64,000 nt of DNA from Fibrisoma limi BUZ 3 (GCF_000296815.2 NZ_CAIT01000006.1:1804777-1868776), one strand, 5' to 3'. Counted from the first letter of the stretch, positions 1-9,120 are shown. Notes: generated by a model not told the origin, from the letters alone. Program-made: numbers and translations.

Positions 1-5
1 CTCTA

Positions 6-21
6 TCCCCTAATCTGGGGT
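6..21. promoter_or_regulatory. CCCC-N6-GGGG palindromic box
   Basis: TCCCC, six bases, GGGGT, about 230 bases upstream of the first gene on the plus strand. A related half-site (GAATCTGGGGA) lies near 135-146. Similar boxes occur at 11825-11840, 12079-12093, 20294-20308 and 20317-20331. The binding protein is unknown; a regulatory role is inferred only from recurrence in intergenic DNA. Confidence 0.35.
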
Positions 22-250
22 CAGACTCTGACCGAAAATAGGCATTAACGTTTTTTTGCGATTGTGCTCAGCTTGCCCGGCGTGTTCTTTATTCACTATG
101 TGGCGTATCACCCATTTTAGTGATTAAGGGTGCTGAATCTGGGGATAATTTGAACGGGCTACCATCACCACCTTTGCACCTGTCCAGCAGTTGCCGTACT
201 AGGCTGGCTGGAGCATTGTCTTATTCCTCAAAACCAATCGTCCAACTTTC

Positions 251-601
251 ATGAAGACCTTATTGTGGCCTCTCCTGCTCTTAGGTACATTACAGACTCC
301 AGAATCTTTAATCAATCGCCCTCCAACGTTAAAGATCCAGGGCAACGATCTGGCGATAGCGGCCGACCTGGCTGCGCAACTCAGCGTTCCGCCCACATTG
401 GCTGCCAGCGGCAAACCCGCCCTGCTGGTCATCGCGTTCCGGGTTGCGCCAAATCATCAGCTTACCGATCTGAAAATATTCACAGACAACCCTACTCTGA
501 ATCATGAGCTTGAGCAACAATTACGTAATGTGAGAATTTCCGAAGCGCCTGACAATCAAAGCAACATTTATCAGATGCGGCTCCGGTTCACTGACCTCTG
601 A
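251..601 (+). CDS. small secreted protein of unknown function
   Basis: A 116-residue protein that begins with a hydrophobic stretch (MKTLLWPLLLLGTL) that reads as a signal peptide, so it is probably exported. The rest (LLVIAFRVAPNHQLTDLKIF...) has alternating hydrophobic residues and resembles the strand pattern of TonB C-terminal-like domains, but I cannot assign it to a family. It stands alone on the plus strand and converges with the FAD oxidoreductase, whose stop is 23 bases away. The start is the first ATG after the upstream stops. It is probably real, because the signal peptide and the composition are coherent over its full length. Confidence 0.6.
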   Translation: MKTLLWPLLLLGTLQTPESLINRPPTLKIQGNDLAIAADLAAQLSVPPTLAASGKPALLVIAFRVAPNHQLTDLKIFTDNPTLNHELEQQLRNVRISEAPDNQSNIYQMRLRFTDL

Positions 602-624
602 GAAAACAGGTCCACGTAAAATAC

Positions 625-1971
625 TTACTGCCTGCGCAATCCATGACGTAGTACGCGCCAGATGATACAAGGATGAAATAATGTTTTAAGCGGGTCTAGT
701 AAATTGATGACCCGTAGTAATGCCGCCCCTACCACCGCATCCCGGTGCGTGGTCCGTTGCAGCCGACTCATATAGGCGTTAACCAAGTCTGTGCCCGGGG
801 CTTTATAGCCCTGGGTTTCCTTAAACCGAAAGTCCTCTGCCACCGCCATCTGCCAGGGTGTATCAATGATTCGAGCAATTCGGTTGAAATACGGTTTTCG
901 TATCCCACGGTAGTCCCCCCGTCGTTGTTTTAATAGCGTGTCCAGTTCTGCTGCCTGCAACATAGCCGAAGTCATGCCCTGACCATACAATGGGTTAAAG
1001 CTACACACGGCATCCCCCAGCACCAGATAGCCTTCCGGAAACCGATGCAGACGCTCAAAATGTCGGCGTACATTGGCCGGAAATTTATACTGTACGATGG
1101 CCGACAAAGGTTTAGCTCGACGGATCAGATCGTATACATCAGGTGCCGGTAAACTTTGAGCAAAAGCCAGAAAACCAGCCTCATCGGTTGGGGCGTGATC
1201 GCCGTGCCAGCCACTTAAGGCCACCATCCAACGGCCATCCTCGACCGGGAGCGCTCCACCCATCCGCCTTTCCGTTGGCGCATCCGGTGTGACGAACACC
1301 CAATCCTGCTGAGCATTTTTACTAAACACTCGTTCATAGAAACGGGTGGCATAGCCAGTTCCGCAGGTAACTACGCTCTCGGCGGGTTTGTCGTAGCCAA
1401 GCTGCTCAAGCCACTTCGGGCCGAGCGATCCCCGCCCACTGGTGTCAATCGTTATATCGGCCGTGAGCACTTGGGGTAATGCATCCCCTTGATTAGGCTG
1501 TAGCTCCACCCCCAGAATGGATTGGTTATCCAGGGAGGTCACTAACCGATTGACGGTACGTCCATCCAGTAAATCTACATTATGCAGGTTCAGCACCTCT
1601 CGGCGAATTTTCCATTCCAAAAATGGTCGACTGCAAAACAGGATTTCCCTGCCCAGCTTGAACCGTTTACGATACCCTCCTCGATTGAACCATTGCATAG
1701 ACTCGGTCATATCGCCGAAGGGAACACCACTGCTTTTTATGGCGGTGATCACATCGGGAAAATACCAATCCAACATTTCCAGGCCTTTAGCCAGCAGGAT
1801 GTGCGGATGCCGAGCATGGGGTTGCCCTTTTCGGGCCTGCGGCATGTCGGGTACCAAGTCGCGCTCAACGATGATCACCTTGTCAAAATGAGTACTCAGG
1901 ACGCGGGCCGTCATTAGACCCGCCATACTAGCGCCTATTATAATAGCCGATGAGGACGATGGTCTTTGCAT
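625..1971 (-). CDS. FAD-dependent monooxygenase-like oxidoreductase
   Basis: A 448-residue flavoprotein of the UbiH / squalene-epoxidase-like group. The N-terminal Rossmann motif is a GASMAG variant of GxGxxG (about residues 13-18), followed by the ribose-binding acidic residue in VIIVERD. A second FAD motif, GDAVCSFNPLYGQGM, lies about residues 317-331. A conserved-looking TIDTSGRGS segment lies in between. There is no signal peptide, so it is cytosolic or peripherally membrane-bound. Members hydroxylate or epoxidise aromatic and isoprenoid substrates with NAD(P)H and oxygen, but the substrate here is not visible. It appears to be a single-gene unit, with 322 bases without genes upstream. 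Confidence 0.8.
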   Translation of the reverse strand: MQRPSSSSAIIIGASMAGLMTARVLSTHFDKVIIVERDLVPDMPQARKGQPHARHPHILLAKGLEMLDWYFPDVITAIKSSGVPFGDMTESMQWFNRGGYRKRFKLGREILFCSRPFLEWKIRREVLNLHNVDLLDGRTVNRLVTSLDNQSILGVELQPNQGDALPQVLTADITIDTSGRGSLGPKWLEQLGYDKPAESVVTCGTGYATRFYERVFSKNAQQDWVFVTPDAPTERRMGGALPVEDGRWMVALSGWHGDHAPTDEAGFLAFAQSLPAPDVYDLIRRAKPLSAIVQYKFPANVRRHFERLHRFPEGYLVLGDAVCSFNPLYGQGMTSAMLQAAELDTLLKQRRGDYRGIRKPYFNRIARIIDTPWQMAVAEDFRFKETQGYKAPGTDLVNAYMSRLQRTTHRDAVVGAALLRVINLLDPLKTLFHPCIIWRVLRHGLRRQ

Positions 1972-2293
1972 AAGATAACCAAGAAAAGTTTACGTTCCCC
2001 TTTTGTCTGCCAGCATCCTGACGGAAATTGGTTAGATTAACGATGACCTATATACGTACGACAATTTAGAATGGAAGGCTATCAAGGTAATTGACAAAAA
2101 CGTAGCGGTGGTGAATTGACGGGAAGCATGGCTGCGTGGCAATGCGCTCTGCCAATCGCTTCCAAGCTAACCTAGTTCACCCCCGCTTTGAAAAGCAGCT
2201 ATTGCCTGCTGTTGATTACTCTAAAATAAGTAAAACAGGATGCGATAACGTTGGTTGTTTCGTTCCCATTTTCCATCTGCATAACATTGCGGA
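1972..2293. other. intergenic region upstream of the FAD oxidoreductase
   Basis: About 320 bases with no convincing gene. A short plus-strand frame at 2136-2327 has no signal, family resemblance or start context and is taken as chance. The region holds the 11-base word ACCTATATACG at 2046-2056, which also occurs at 9007-9017 upstream of the crotonase gene. I could not find a clean TAnnTTTG promoter. Confidence 0.5.
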
Positions 2294-2698
2294 TCAATTA
2301 AGTGTAATCAGGCGATCTGTCTCATAAGATTGGTGCGGCCTGGTCGAAAGCGTCAATTTATGTGTGGTCGTTTCGATGCCGTTCGTGATCACTAGTTGAT
2401 AAACGCCATCATCAAGTTTGCTCAAGTCTAACTGAATGCGATAATGCTTTTCCCGGCGGCCAAGATGAGTAATGAGCATAGAATCCCGCTGTCCTTTACA
2501 TAAGTAGATATCTACTGGACCATCCATGTCTTTATCAACGAAGACTCTGACTTTGCTGCCTTCAGTAGTATAGATGTTCGACCGATATGTAGCGCCTGTT
2601 TTTGGTGTGTCAATCGAATTCGGCGAAGCAACAGATGCCGACAACATAACCAGACTCGCTGTGTAGGCAAGCAGCATTGGTTTAATTGCTTTTTTCAT
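2294..2698 (-). CDS. small secreted protein, Ig-like fold suspected
   Basis: A 134-residue protein with a clear signal peptide (MKKAIKPMLLAYTASLVMLSASVAS). The mature part is rich in beta strands with charged turns (VRVFVDKDMDGPVDIYLCKG... DDGVYQLVITNGIET). That pattern is like the DUF3244 and other small Ig-like extracytoplasmic domains of Bacteroidota, in which a final G-x-Y-x-L strand is typical. The family call is an inference. It lies in the same direction as the hydrolase upstream, 142 bases away, and may or may not be cotranscribed with it. Confidence 0.65.
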   Translation of the reverse strand: MKKAIKPMLLAYTASLVMLSASVASPNSIDTPKTGATYRSNIYTTEGSKVRVFVDKDMDGPVDIYLCKGQRDSMLITHLGRREKHYRIQLDLSKLDDGVYQLVITNGIETTTHKLTLSTRPHQSYETDRLITLN

Positions 2699-2840
2699 GA
2701 TTAATAAAATTGGATCAGCCCGGCTGGACCTTCTCTAGTTCGCCGACTGAAATCCGGCTGAACACCAGAAAAGCATCCTTTAACCGGCTGATCGTATACG
2801 TATGTGGTTTTGTTGATTGTGGTGCAAAATTCGAAGGATT

Positions 2841-3881
2841 TTACCGGCTTTCTGTCCCTAAATCCGGGGAGATGGTTTCCCTAAACTGGGTATGAAGGCG
2901 ATCATTGCCGGAGGTTTGGTCCACGGTATTTGTTTCTGCCTTCGAACTGGTTTGCAGAAACCGGTGAATGATAGTCTGCCAACGGGCGCTTTCCCGAACA
3001 CAGTACGACTCATGGGCCGACTGCTCAAATATGGCCAGCTCTTTGCGGGATGCGCCCAGATTCTTAAAAATGAGGTCCGTTTCTTGCCGCAGTACTCGCT
3101 GATCATTGCCCCCCCAGTTCAATAGCACCGGCATGGTCAGTTGCTTGGCATTGGCCGACGGCTGAAAGTCAAACATCCACGTCAAGCGCAGTGTGCTTCC
3201 CCAGAACATCAGCAGCTCCGATACCGGATGTACCGGTACGTGCAGGGTCCTTAATCGCCCTTCCACCGCATCGCTTATGGAAGCAAACGGGCATTCCAGA
3301 ATCACCCGCGAGGGTTTTAGACTCCATTCGGGGATGGCTTTCAGAATGATTGACGCACCCATGGATCGTCCCCAGAGTACAATGTTTTTCTCGCCCATCC
3401 GCACCACGTAGTCATACGCTACCTTCAGATCATTGGTTTCATGAAAGCCTAAGGTGCAGACATTCCCTTCACTATTGCCATGCGCCCGAAAATCGAATAG
3501 GAAGGTATTGTAGCCCAGGGTGCGAAAATAAGCCGCTTCGCACAGAACATCCGATTTATTCGTTCCATGGCCGTGACACAGAATGACGGTCCCCTTTGCT
3601 TGCCCGATCGGACCGTACCAGCCTTCCAGCTTCTGGTGTCGGTCGTTTACCAACTGTACGGTCTGGAAGGAAAATCCGGGTTGGTCATGCACGGCGGATT
3701 TCATATGCTTCCACCCAAAAAGAGCAATCTGCAACTTTTCGAGGGTAGAATACGAGTCTAGTTTCCGGCGGGGTTCCTGTTCCGGATTGTCATAAAAGTA
3801 CGTGAACCGAGCGGCATGAAAGGCGACCACGCCATTCAATAGGACAAAAAGCACGAGCAAACTAATTCCAGCGATGCGCAT
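2841..3881 (-). CDS. membrane-anchored alpha/beta hydrolase
   Basis: A 346-residue serine hydrolase. Residues 1-25 (MRIAGISLLVLFVLLNGVVAF) form a single N-terminal membrane anchor or uncleaved signal, so the catalytic domain should face the periplasm. The oxyanion loop is CHGHGTNKSD (near 101-110). The nucleophile elbow is GRSMGAS (Ser near 173). The acid is the Asp of WGGNDQRV and the base is the His of SAHESY. This is the BEM46/YqkD-like group of peptidase S9-like hydrolases, often annotated only as alpha/beta hydrolase, and the substrate is unknown. It starts with a good signal sequence and there is no closer start. Confidence 0.85.
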   Translation of the reverse strand: MRIAGISLLVLFVLLNGVVAFHAARFTYFYDNPEQEPRRKLDSYSTLEKLQIALFGWKHMKSAVHDQPGFSFQTVQLVNDRHQKLEGWYGPIGQAKGTVILCHGHGTNKSDVLCEAAYFRTLGYNTFLFDFRAHGNSEGNVCTLGFHETNDLKVAYDYVVRMGEKNIVLWGRSMGASIILKAIPEWSLKPSRVILECPFASISDAVEGRLRTLHVPVHPVSELLMFWGSTLRLTWMFDFQPSANAKQLTMPVLLNWGGNDQRVLRQETDLIFKNLGASRKELAIFEQSAHESYCVRESARWQTIIHRFLQTSSKAETNTVDQTSGNDRLHTQFRETISPDLGTESR

Positions 3882-4043
3882 AACGGGGTGACAGAATGAG
3901 AGTTTACGTTGGGAGTTGATAGAAAGTCATGGGACTGTTGATTTCAACCTGAAACCCAACACCCTTCAAGGATAAGATTGACGCCCAATAAGACTTGGTT
4001 GTTGGCGCTATCCCGTATGCACTGACAGACGGCGGCCATTTCC

Positions 4044-5984
4044 TCAACGCCAGGTAATCCGGTAGGGGAACGTGAAGCCGGTCAGGGCGGTTTTCAGGCG
4101 TTGTTCGGTAGCTAACGTATCGGGACTGTGGCCTTCCAGATGAACCGAAAACCCAGCTTTGGGATCGTCGTGGACGGCAATCTCCAGCAACCGAATTCCT
4201 TCGATTTTCGTCACTTCCTCCCTATAGACCCGACTGATTTCCTGTTTGATCAGAGCGGGCTTGAAGAGTTTGCCAATGGCCGTAAGGGGTAGATTCGACT
4301 CGATGTAAATACGTTTCGGTATAGCGGCCCGCTCCGGAATGTACTCATTTACAAAGTGCAGCAGTTCTTCTTCCGAAGCCTGTTTACCCGCCGACAGCGT
4401 TACGTAAGCAACCGGCACTTCACCCAGCATGGCGTCCGGTCGACCGATCGCAGCCGCCAGTGCAACGGCGGGGTGTGCGGTTAGTACCTCTTCTATCAGG
4501 CGCGGATCGATGTTGTGGCCACCCCGGATAATCAATTCCTTTTTTCGGCCGGTAATGTAGAAATAACCTTCTTCATCGATACGTCCCAGATCGCCCGTAT
4601 TGTAGTAAGGCTCACCACCGTCGCCGGTATCCACCCAGATGCCCCGATTATGCTGCGGTTGCTGATAGCCCCCGAATACGTTCGGTCCCCGCACCACCAG
4701 AACGCCAATTTCGTTGGGTTGGGCATCCCGAATATAGCTTCCTGTTTGCTCGTCAAGGATAACCGGCTTGATCTCCTGTTCGGGTAACGGTAGCCCAATG
4801 GACCCCGCGATTCGCTTCCCGTTGAGTGGATTGCAGGTACTGATGCAGGTGCCTTCGGTCAGGCCGTACCCTTCGGCGATCTGTACCCCGGTGCGCTGTT
4901 CAAACGCGCGTATGACATCGACCGACAGCGGAGCCGCTCCACAAAAAGCGTACTGCAACGAACTGATGTCCTGGTTTTCGACCGGAACATCCAGCAAATA
5001 GCTATACACCGTCGGTACACCACTGAAGGCTGTTATCTGGTAGAGCTCGACGATTTTCCAGAAATTTTTAACAATACCCGGCCCCCGGTATCCCTGCAGG
5101 CTGCCCATCACCAGCGTATACCCCAACGACCAGGGAATGCTGCCGGTAATGACGACCCCGTTGACATGAAACCAGGGCAGGCCGCAGAAAAAAGTTTCTG
5201 GCCGTTGGGAAGCCCCCGGCCCCAACAACAGGCTGGCTGTCCGGGTCATACTGGTCAGGTTACTGTGGGTGAGCGGGGCTAATTTAGGCGTGCCGGTGGT
5301 ACCCCCCGTATGAAAATAACAGGCAATCTCCTCGGGCTGGATGAAGCGGCTCTGCACCCGATGGTCATCCGGCTGACGACGTAACCACTCGTTAAAGTCA
5401 ATAATTTGATGCGTGTGGCTCTGCGCTTTAGGGTTAACCAGTTGCCACGCCAAGACCGCCATTTGTTTGCCAATCGGTAGATAAGGCCGCAAATCGACCG
5501 TGACGATGGTTTGCAGCGTTGGTATCTTGTCTTTAATCTTCTCTACCTTCTGCCAGATGTCGGTTTTCGGAAAAGGAGCCAGACACACGAGTACCTTCGT
5601 CCCGGCCGACCGCATGATGGCCGCAATCTGTCCGGCTTCCAGCAGCGGATTGATTGGGTTGACAATACCGACGGCCTGCCCACCCCAAAGCGTAAATGCC
5701 ATTTCAGGTATGTTCGGCAACAGGCAGGAAATGACATCTGTGGGTTTTAAGCCCAGTTCACTAAATAGGTTGGCCGTCTGATAGAGTTTAGCGGCCAACT
5801 GAGCAAAGGTGTAATCGACGGAATCCGTAAAGAGTTTGCCGTCGAAAAGGTAGCGAAAGGCCAGCGCATCCGGCCGAATGGCGGCTCCGGCCAGCAACAT
5901 GGAGAACGTATCGTTGGCAGTCGGAAACCGAATTACGGGTGTGCTATCTCGGGGGTCGACGGGCGTACCGGCGCTTTTTATCAT
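4044..5984 (-). CDS. acyl-CoA synthetase (AMP-forming)
   Basis: A 646-residue member of the ANL superfamily. It activates a carboxylic acid to an acyl-adenylate and then to acyl-CoA in the cytosol. The P-loop A3 motif is HTGGTTGTPKLAP. The A5 region is EGYGLTEGT, followed by the A7/A8 motifs YNTGDLGRIDEEGYFYITGR and the hinge KKELIIRGGHNI. The catalytic lysine lies in the C-terminal A10 motif, AIGKLFKPAL. The length and the start (FPTANDTFSMLLAGAA) match the long acyl-CoA synthetases that sit beside feruloyl-CoA synthase and crotonase genes in proteobacteria such as Bradyrhizobium. It follows those two genes here on the same strand after 299 bases, so it belongs to the same functional set but may have its own promoter. 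Confidence 0.88.
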   Translation of the reverse strand: MIKSAGTPVDPRDSTPVIRFPTANDTFSMLLAGAAIRPDALAFRYLFDGKLFTDSVDYTFAQLAAKLYQTANLFSELGLKPTDVISCLLPNIPEMAFTLWGGQAVGIVNPINPLLEAGQIAAIMRSAGTKVLVCLAPFPKTDIWQKVEKIKDKIPTLQTIVTVDLRPYLPIGKQMAVLAWQLVNPKAQSHTHQIIDFNEWLRRQPDDHRVQSRFIQPEEIACYFHTGGTTGTPKLAPLTHSNLTSMTRTASLLLGPGASQRPETFFCGLPWFHVNGVVITGSIPWSLGYTLVMGSLQGYRGPGIVKNFWKIVELYQITAFSGVPTVYSYLLDVPVENQDISSLQYAFCGAAPLSVDVIRAFEQRTGVQIAEGYGLTEGTCISTCNPLNGKRIAGSIGLPLPEQEIKPVILDEQTGSYIRDAQPNEIGVLVVRGPNVFGGYQQPQHNRGIWVDTGDGGEPYYNTGDLGRIDEEGYFYITGRKKELIIRGGHNIDPRLIEEVLTAHPAVALAAAIGRPDAMLGEVPVAYVTLSAGKQASEEELLHFVNEYIPERAAIPKRIYIESNLPLTAIGKLFKPALIKQEISRVYREEVTKIEGIRLLEIAVHDDPKAGFSVHLEGHSPDTLATEQRLKTALTGFTFPYRITWR

Positions 5985-6022
5985 ATCCAGTGAAAATGGT
6001 TGGCAGAAAAGTGGTTACACAG

Positions 6023-6061
6023 ACCTGTCGAATGCTACGTCAACCCGAGCATTCGACAGGT
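6023..6061. repeat. perfect 14-bp inverted repeat (hairpin)
   Basis: ACCTGTCGAATGCT (6023-6036) and its exact reverse complement (6048-6061) are separated by 11 bases. It lies in the 299-base gap between the two acyl-CoA synthetase genes (5985-6283). The plus side is followed by a short T-rich run, and the minus side is not, so it is not a textbook terminator for the upstream synthetase on the minus strand. It could attenuate or stabilise the transcript ahead of the second synthetase, or be a protein-binding palindrome. I see nothing else in this gap. Confidence 0.7.
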
Positions 6062-6283
6062 ATTTTCGTTCAGAGTCAGCGGCTTAACTTCCTCTTCAAC
6101 TTTTAAAATACCGAGCAAACGCTTCGTCGAACCTAGGTCGGTATCCGTCGTGTGGGCGTTTGCACGAGGCTTCAGCGTGCTTATTTATGTGCGTCGATAG
6201 CCACCAGTACGGCAGGAGTTAGGCGGGTCAGCTCTGAAGAAAAAGCAGTTGTCAATGTTGATTTTAAGTACGCCTACAGTTCA

Positions 6284-8155
6284 TCAAGACAATGCATTTG
6301 CCGTCGTCACGGCAACCGTATTTTGGGCATCAGCTGCGGTCAACCAACCATTTTCAGGATACAGCATACCTACCAAATGCGGACGGTTATGCAGAATAGC
6401 GCGCTGATTCAGTGACCCTTTATCAGTGATTTCGCCCCGATCCGCTGCGGGCGGTTCGAGCGCAACTACGGCCACTTCCAGGCGGTCGGCACTGCCGCGC
6501 GCGGTCTGGTTCACCTGCTTCAGCAGCTGGACCGTAAATTCCGTAACGGCCGGTGCCAAAAAAGCGTCCCGGGTCGATACGTCGTCGGATAATCCCGCCA
6601 GCTCCCGGCAGGCATCCGGGTTGAAAAATAAAATCGCGCTTACGTAATCACGGTTAAGTCCCACCATCACGGCATCCTGCACGAGCGGAGAACCGACTGC
6701 AATAATTTTCTCCCGCAGCATACCGACATTAACCCAGGTGCCAGTAGACAGCTTGAAATCTTCAGCGATTCGACCATCAAAGATAAGGCCCTTGTCGGGG
6801 TCATTTTCATCCAGAAACCGAACGGCATCCCCTGTTTTGTAATAGCCCTCTTCATCGTACGCACTACTGGTTGCTATCTCATCGCGCCAATAACCGGGGG
6901 TGATGTTGGGCGCTTTATACCGGGCCTCCAGCTTGTTGCTGTCGGGCACTAATTTCAGATCCAGACCGGCCACGGGTACGCCTAGAAGTCCCGCAAAACT
7001 GTCGGTTCGGTTGGCAATTATGGCCAAAGGACTCGATTCGGTCGAGCCAAAGCCCGTAACGATTGGAATGATTTGCCCGGTTGCTTCGATCGTCAGTTCT
7101 TCCCAGCGATCCCAAACAGGTTGCGACAAGCTAGCTCCGGCATAAAACAGTAAGTTAAGCCGGGAGAAAAAAGTCGTCTGCAAGGCCCAGTCTCGTTCGA
7201 AGTAGGGGATCAGCATCTCAAAGCCTTTGGGCACATTGAAATACATGGTCGGCGAAACATCCCGTAAATTCTGAACCGTTGTTTCGATACCGAGGGGTGT
7301 AGGTTTTCCGTCATCGATATACAGGGTACCCCCGTTATAAAGCACCAGCCCGAAATTATAATTACCACCGAAGGTATGATTCCAGGGCAGCCAGTCCAGC
7401 AATACCTGCGGTTGGGTAGCCAGGAAAGGAAACGCCTGCAAAATCTGCTGCTGGTTCGCACTCCACATGCCGTGGGTGTTGATGACGCCTTTGGGAACAC
7501 CCGTTGACCCCGACGTAAACAAAATCTTGGCGACGGTATCGGCCCCAACGCGCTGGTAGGCTTCTTCCACGGCGGCTGTAGGCTCGGTCTGGAGCAATTC
7601 TTCGAAATTTGTGTTACCCGTTGGCTCAGCCGTCAGGATAATAACGTCGGGCAATAGCGATTTCGCCAGAGCAAGTGCCTGTTCATAGAGTTGCCCGTTC
7701 TGCGCAAAAACGAGCCTGGGCGTCATGAGTTGCAGGCAGTACGTAAGCCGTTCAAATCCGTTTGATCCGAGCGAATACTGGGGCGAAACTGGTGCGTACG
7801 GAATCCCAACGTACATAGCTGCCAGCGCCAGGAGCGCGTGCTCCAGACTATTTTCTGACAGAATAACGATCGTATCGTCCACCGTAAGCCCCTGATTCAG
7901 CAGGCATTGGGCCAGTGATTGAACCTGCCGGAGCGCCTGCCCATATGATAGATGAACCCATTCGCCCCTGGCGTTTCGGCGAGCCAGGAACGTAGTATCC
8001 GGCTGCCGATCAGCCCAGAAGCGCAACTTTTCGGTCATTTTCTCCGGATAGGGTGCCAGCGGCTCGTCAGCGCGTAACCGAATCGTACCGTCGGTTTCGT
8101 GGTACATCTTAGTTTTGACCGGGCCAAAGGCGACAGTTTTACAAGGAAATTTCAT
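6284..8155 (-). CDS. feruloyl-CoA synthase-like AMP-binding enzyme
   Basis: A 623-residue ANL superfamily ligase. It has the P-loop LFTSGSTGVPKGVINTHGMW (about residues 213-232) and the LDWLPWNHTFGGNYNFG segment. It also has the C-terminal GLIFDGRIAEDFKLSTGTWV and DRGEITDKGSLNQRAIL motifs, which are characteristic of feruloyl-CoA synthases rather than fatty-acid ligases. Its predicted job is CoA activation of a phenylpropenoid or another aryl acid, with ATP giving AMP and PPi. It lies 39 bases after the crotonase stop on the same strand, so the two are almost certainly cotranscribed. The aromatic substrate is inferred from the family. No feruloyl-CoA hydratase-lyase of the classic type or vanillin dehydrogenase is present in the window. 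Confidence 0.85.
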   Translation of the reverse strand: MKFPCKTVAFGPVKTKMYHETDGTIRLRADEPLAPYPEKMTEKLRFWADRQPDTTFLARRNARGEWVHLSYGQALRQVQSLAQCLLNQGLTVDDTIVILSENSLEHALLALAAMYVGIPYAPVSPQYSLGSNGFERLTYCLQLMTPRLVFAQNGQLYEQALALAKSLLPDVIILTAEPTGNTNFEELLQTEPTAAVEEAYQRVGADTVAKILFTSGSTGVPKGVINTHGMWSANQQQILQAFPFLATQPQVLLDWLPWNHTFGGNYNFGLVLYNGGTLYIDDGKPTPLGIETTVQNLRDVSPTMYFNVPKGFEMLIPYFERDWALQTTFFSRLNLLFYAGASLSQPVWDRWEELTIEATGQIIPIVTGFGSTESSPLAIIANRTDSFAGLLGVPVAGLDLKLVPDSNKLEARYKAPNITPGYWRDEIATSSAYDEEGYYKTGDAVRFLDENDPDKGLIFDGRIAEDFKLSTGTWVNVGMLREKIIAVGSPLVQDAVMVGLNRDYVSAILFFNPDACRELAGLSDDVSTRDAFLAPAVTEFTVQLLKQVNQTARGSADRLEVAVVALEPPAADRGEITDKGSLNQRAILHNRPHLVGMLYPENGWLTAADAQNTVAVTTANALS

Positions 8156-8194
8156 AAGAATCTGAAAGGTTATTGCGGGAAGACGGTTAGTTCA

Positions 8195-8968
8195 TTACTG
8201 AAATGCTTTCGGCGCTTTGCCATCCAAAAAAGCCGTCAAGCGCTGTTTAGCCTCCGGTAAGGATTGAGCCATGGCCACCGTCAAGCTTTCGAGTAACAGC
8301 CCTTCGGCATGAGCCGAATCGGTAATACGGGGCAAAATATGCATCAACGCATAGTTCGTCATGGGCGTATTCTGCGCGATCTTACGGGCCAGTTCGATGC
8401 CTTTGGCTAATCCGGCATCCGGTGGGGTAATGTACTGCGATAGCCCTAGCGTGAGCCCTTCGTCCGCCGTCAACATTCGCCCAGTAAACATCATATCGGC
8501 CATCCGGGCCATGCCCATCAGCTTCGGCAGGCGAACCGAGGCTCCGCCACCCACAAAAATGCCCCGCTGCCCTTCCGGCAGGGCGTAAAACGTACCCTGT
8601 TCAGCCACGCGAATATGGCAGGCAGCGGCAATTTCAAGTCCTCCACCAATACAGGCGCCACGAAGCACGGCCACCACGGGCACGGGTCCAAACTGAATCT
8701 GATCCAGCGCCCGGTGCCAGGTTCTGGAGTGCTGCATGCCGTCAATCAGATCGCGTTCTTTCAGTTCGTTCAGATCGAGTCCGGCACTGAAGTGTGGTCC
8801 TTCACTGTGTAATACAGCACACTTTATACCGGTAGGAACGGCCGAGAAAACCGCTTCAAGACAAAGAAGCAGTTCTTCGTTCACTGCATTCCGCTTGTCG
8901 GGACGATTCAGTTTAACCAGGAGCAGTTCATTCTGCTGCTCTACATCTACCAGCGCATCTCCTTTCAT
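8195..8968 (-). CDS. crotonase / enoyl-CoA hydratase family protein
   Basis: A 257-residue crotonase-fold protein. The CoA-binding and first oxyanion segment is HFSAGLDLNEL, and the second is RGACIGGGLEIAAACHIRVA, with the glutamate of ALPEGQRGIFVGGG at the usual active-site position. The family hydrates, isomerises or cleaves enoyl-CoA thioesters. In this setting, directly upstream of a feruloyl-CoA synthase-like gene and near a second ligase, it probably acts on the CoA ester that the ligase makes. It differs from the canonical feruloyl-CoA hydratase-lyase signature, so the exact reaction is open. It is the first gene of its transcription unit. The shared word ACCTATATACG lies 39 bases upstream of its start. 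Confidence 0.85.
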   Translation of the reverse strand: MKGDALVDVEQQNELLLVKLNRPDKRNAVNEELLLCLEAVFSAVPTGIKCAVLHSEGPHFSAGLDLNELKERDLIDGMQHSRTWHRALDQIQFGPVPVVAVLRGACIGGGLEIAAACHIRVAEQGTFYALPEGQRGIFVGGGASVRLPKLMGMARMADMMFTGRMLTADEGLTLGLSQYITPPDAGLAKGIELARKIAQNTPMTNYALMHILPRITDSAHAEGLLLESLTVAMAQSLPEAKQRLTAFLDGKAPKAFQ

Positions 8969-9078
8969 AATTTCCTCAATAGCTTTTCGAAACTTGCCTA
9001 ACGCTTACCTATATACGCAACAAAACAAATGGCGTTTATGACCACAGAGTAATCCGACTCAACCGCTATTTTCATATA

Positions 9079-9112
9079 AGGACATAAGCCCACATTTACA
9101 GGCTTATGTCCT
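9079..9112 (-). terminator. hairpin terminator of the DUF5602-type lipoprotein gene
   Basis: AGGACATAAGCC (9079-9090) pairs exactly with GGCTTATGTCCT (9101-9112) around a 10-base loop. It begins nine bases past the stop of the minus-strand gene that ends at 9121. A weak TTATAT stretch follows on the minus strand. Position and stem strength favour a terminator. Confidence 0.65.
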
Positions 9113-9120
9113 CAATCGGC

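Noticed and set aside
49-120. Short hydrophobic frame on the plus strand ending at 120 (FFAIVLSLPGVFFIHYVAYHPF)
   Set aside because: It could be the tail of a membrane protein entering from the left, but a stop at 46-48 closes the frame just upstream, so it is at most a scrap.
2136-2327. 63-codon plus-strand frame in the intergenic region
   Set aside because: No leader, no motif, and it overlaps the 3' end of the secreted-protein gene on the other strand.
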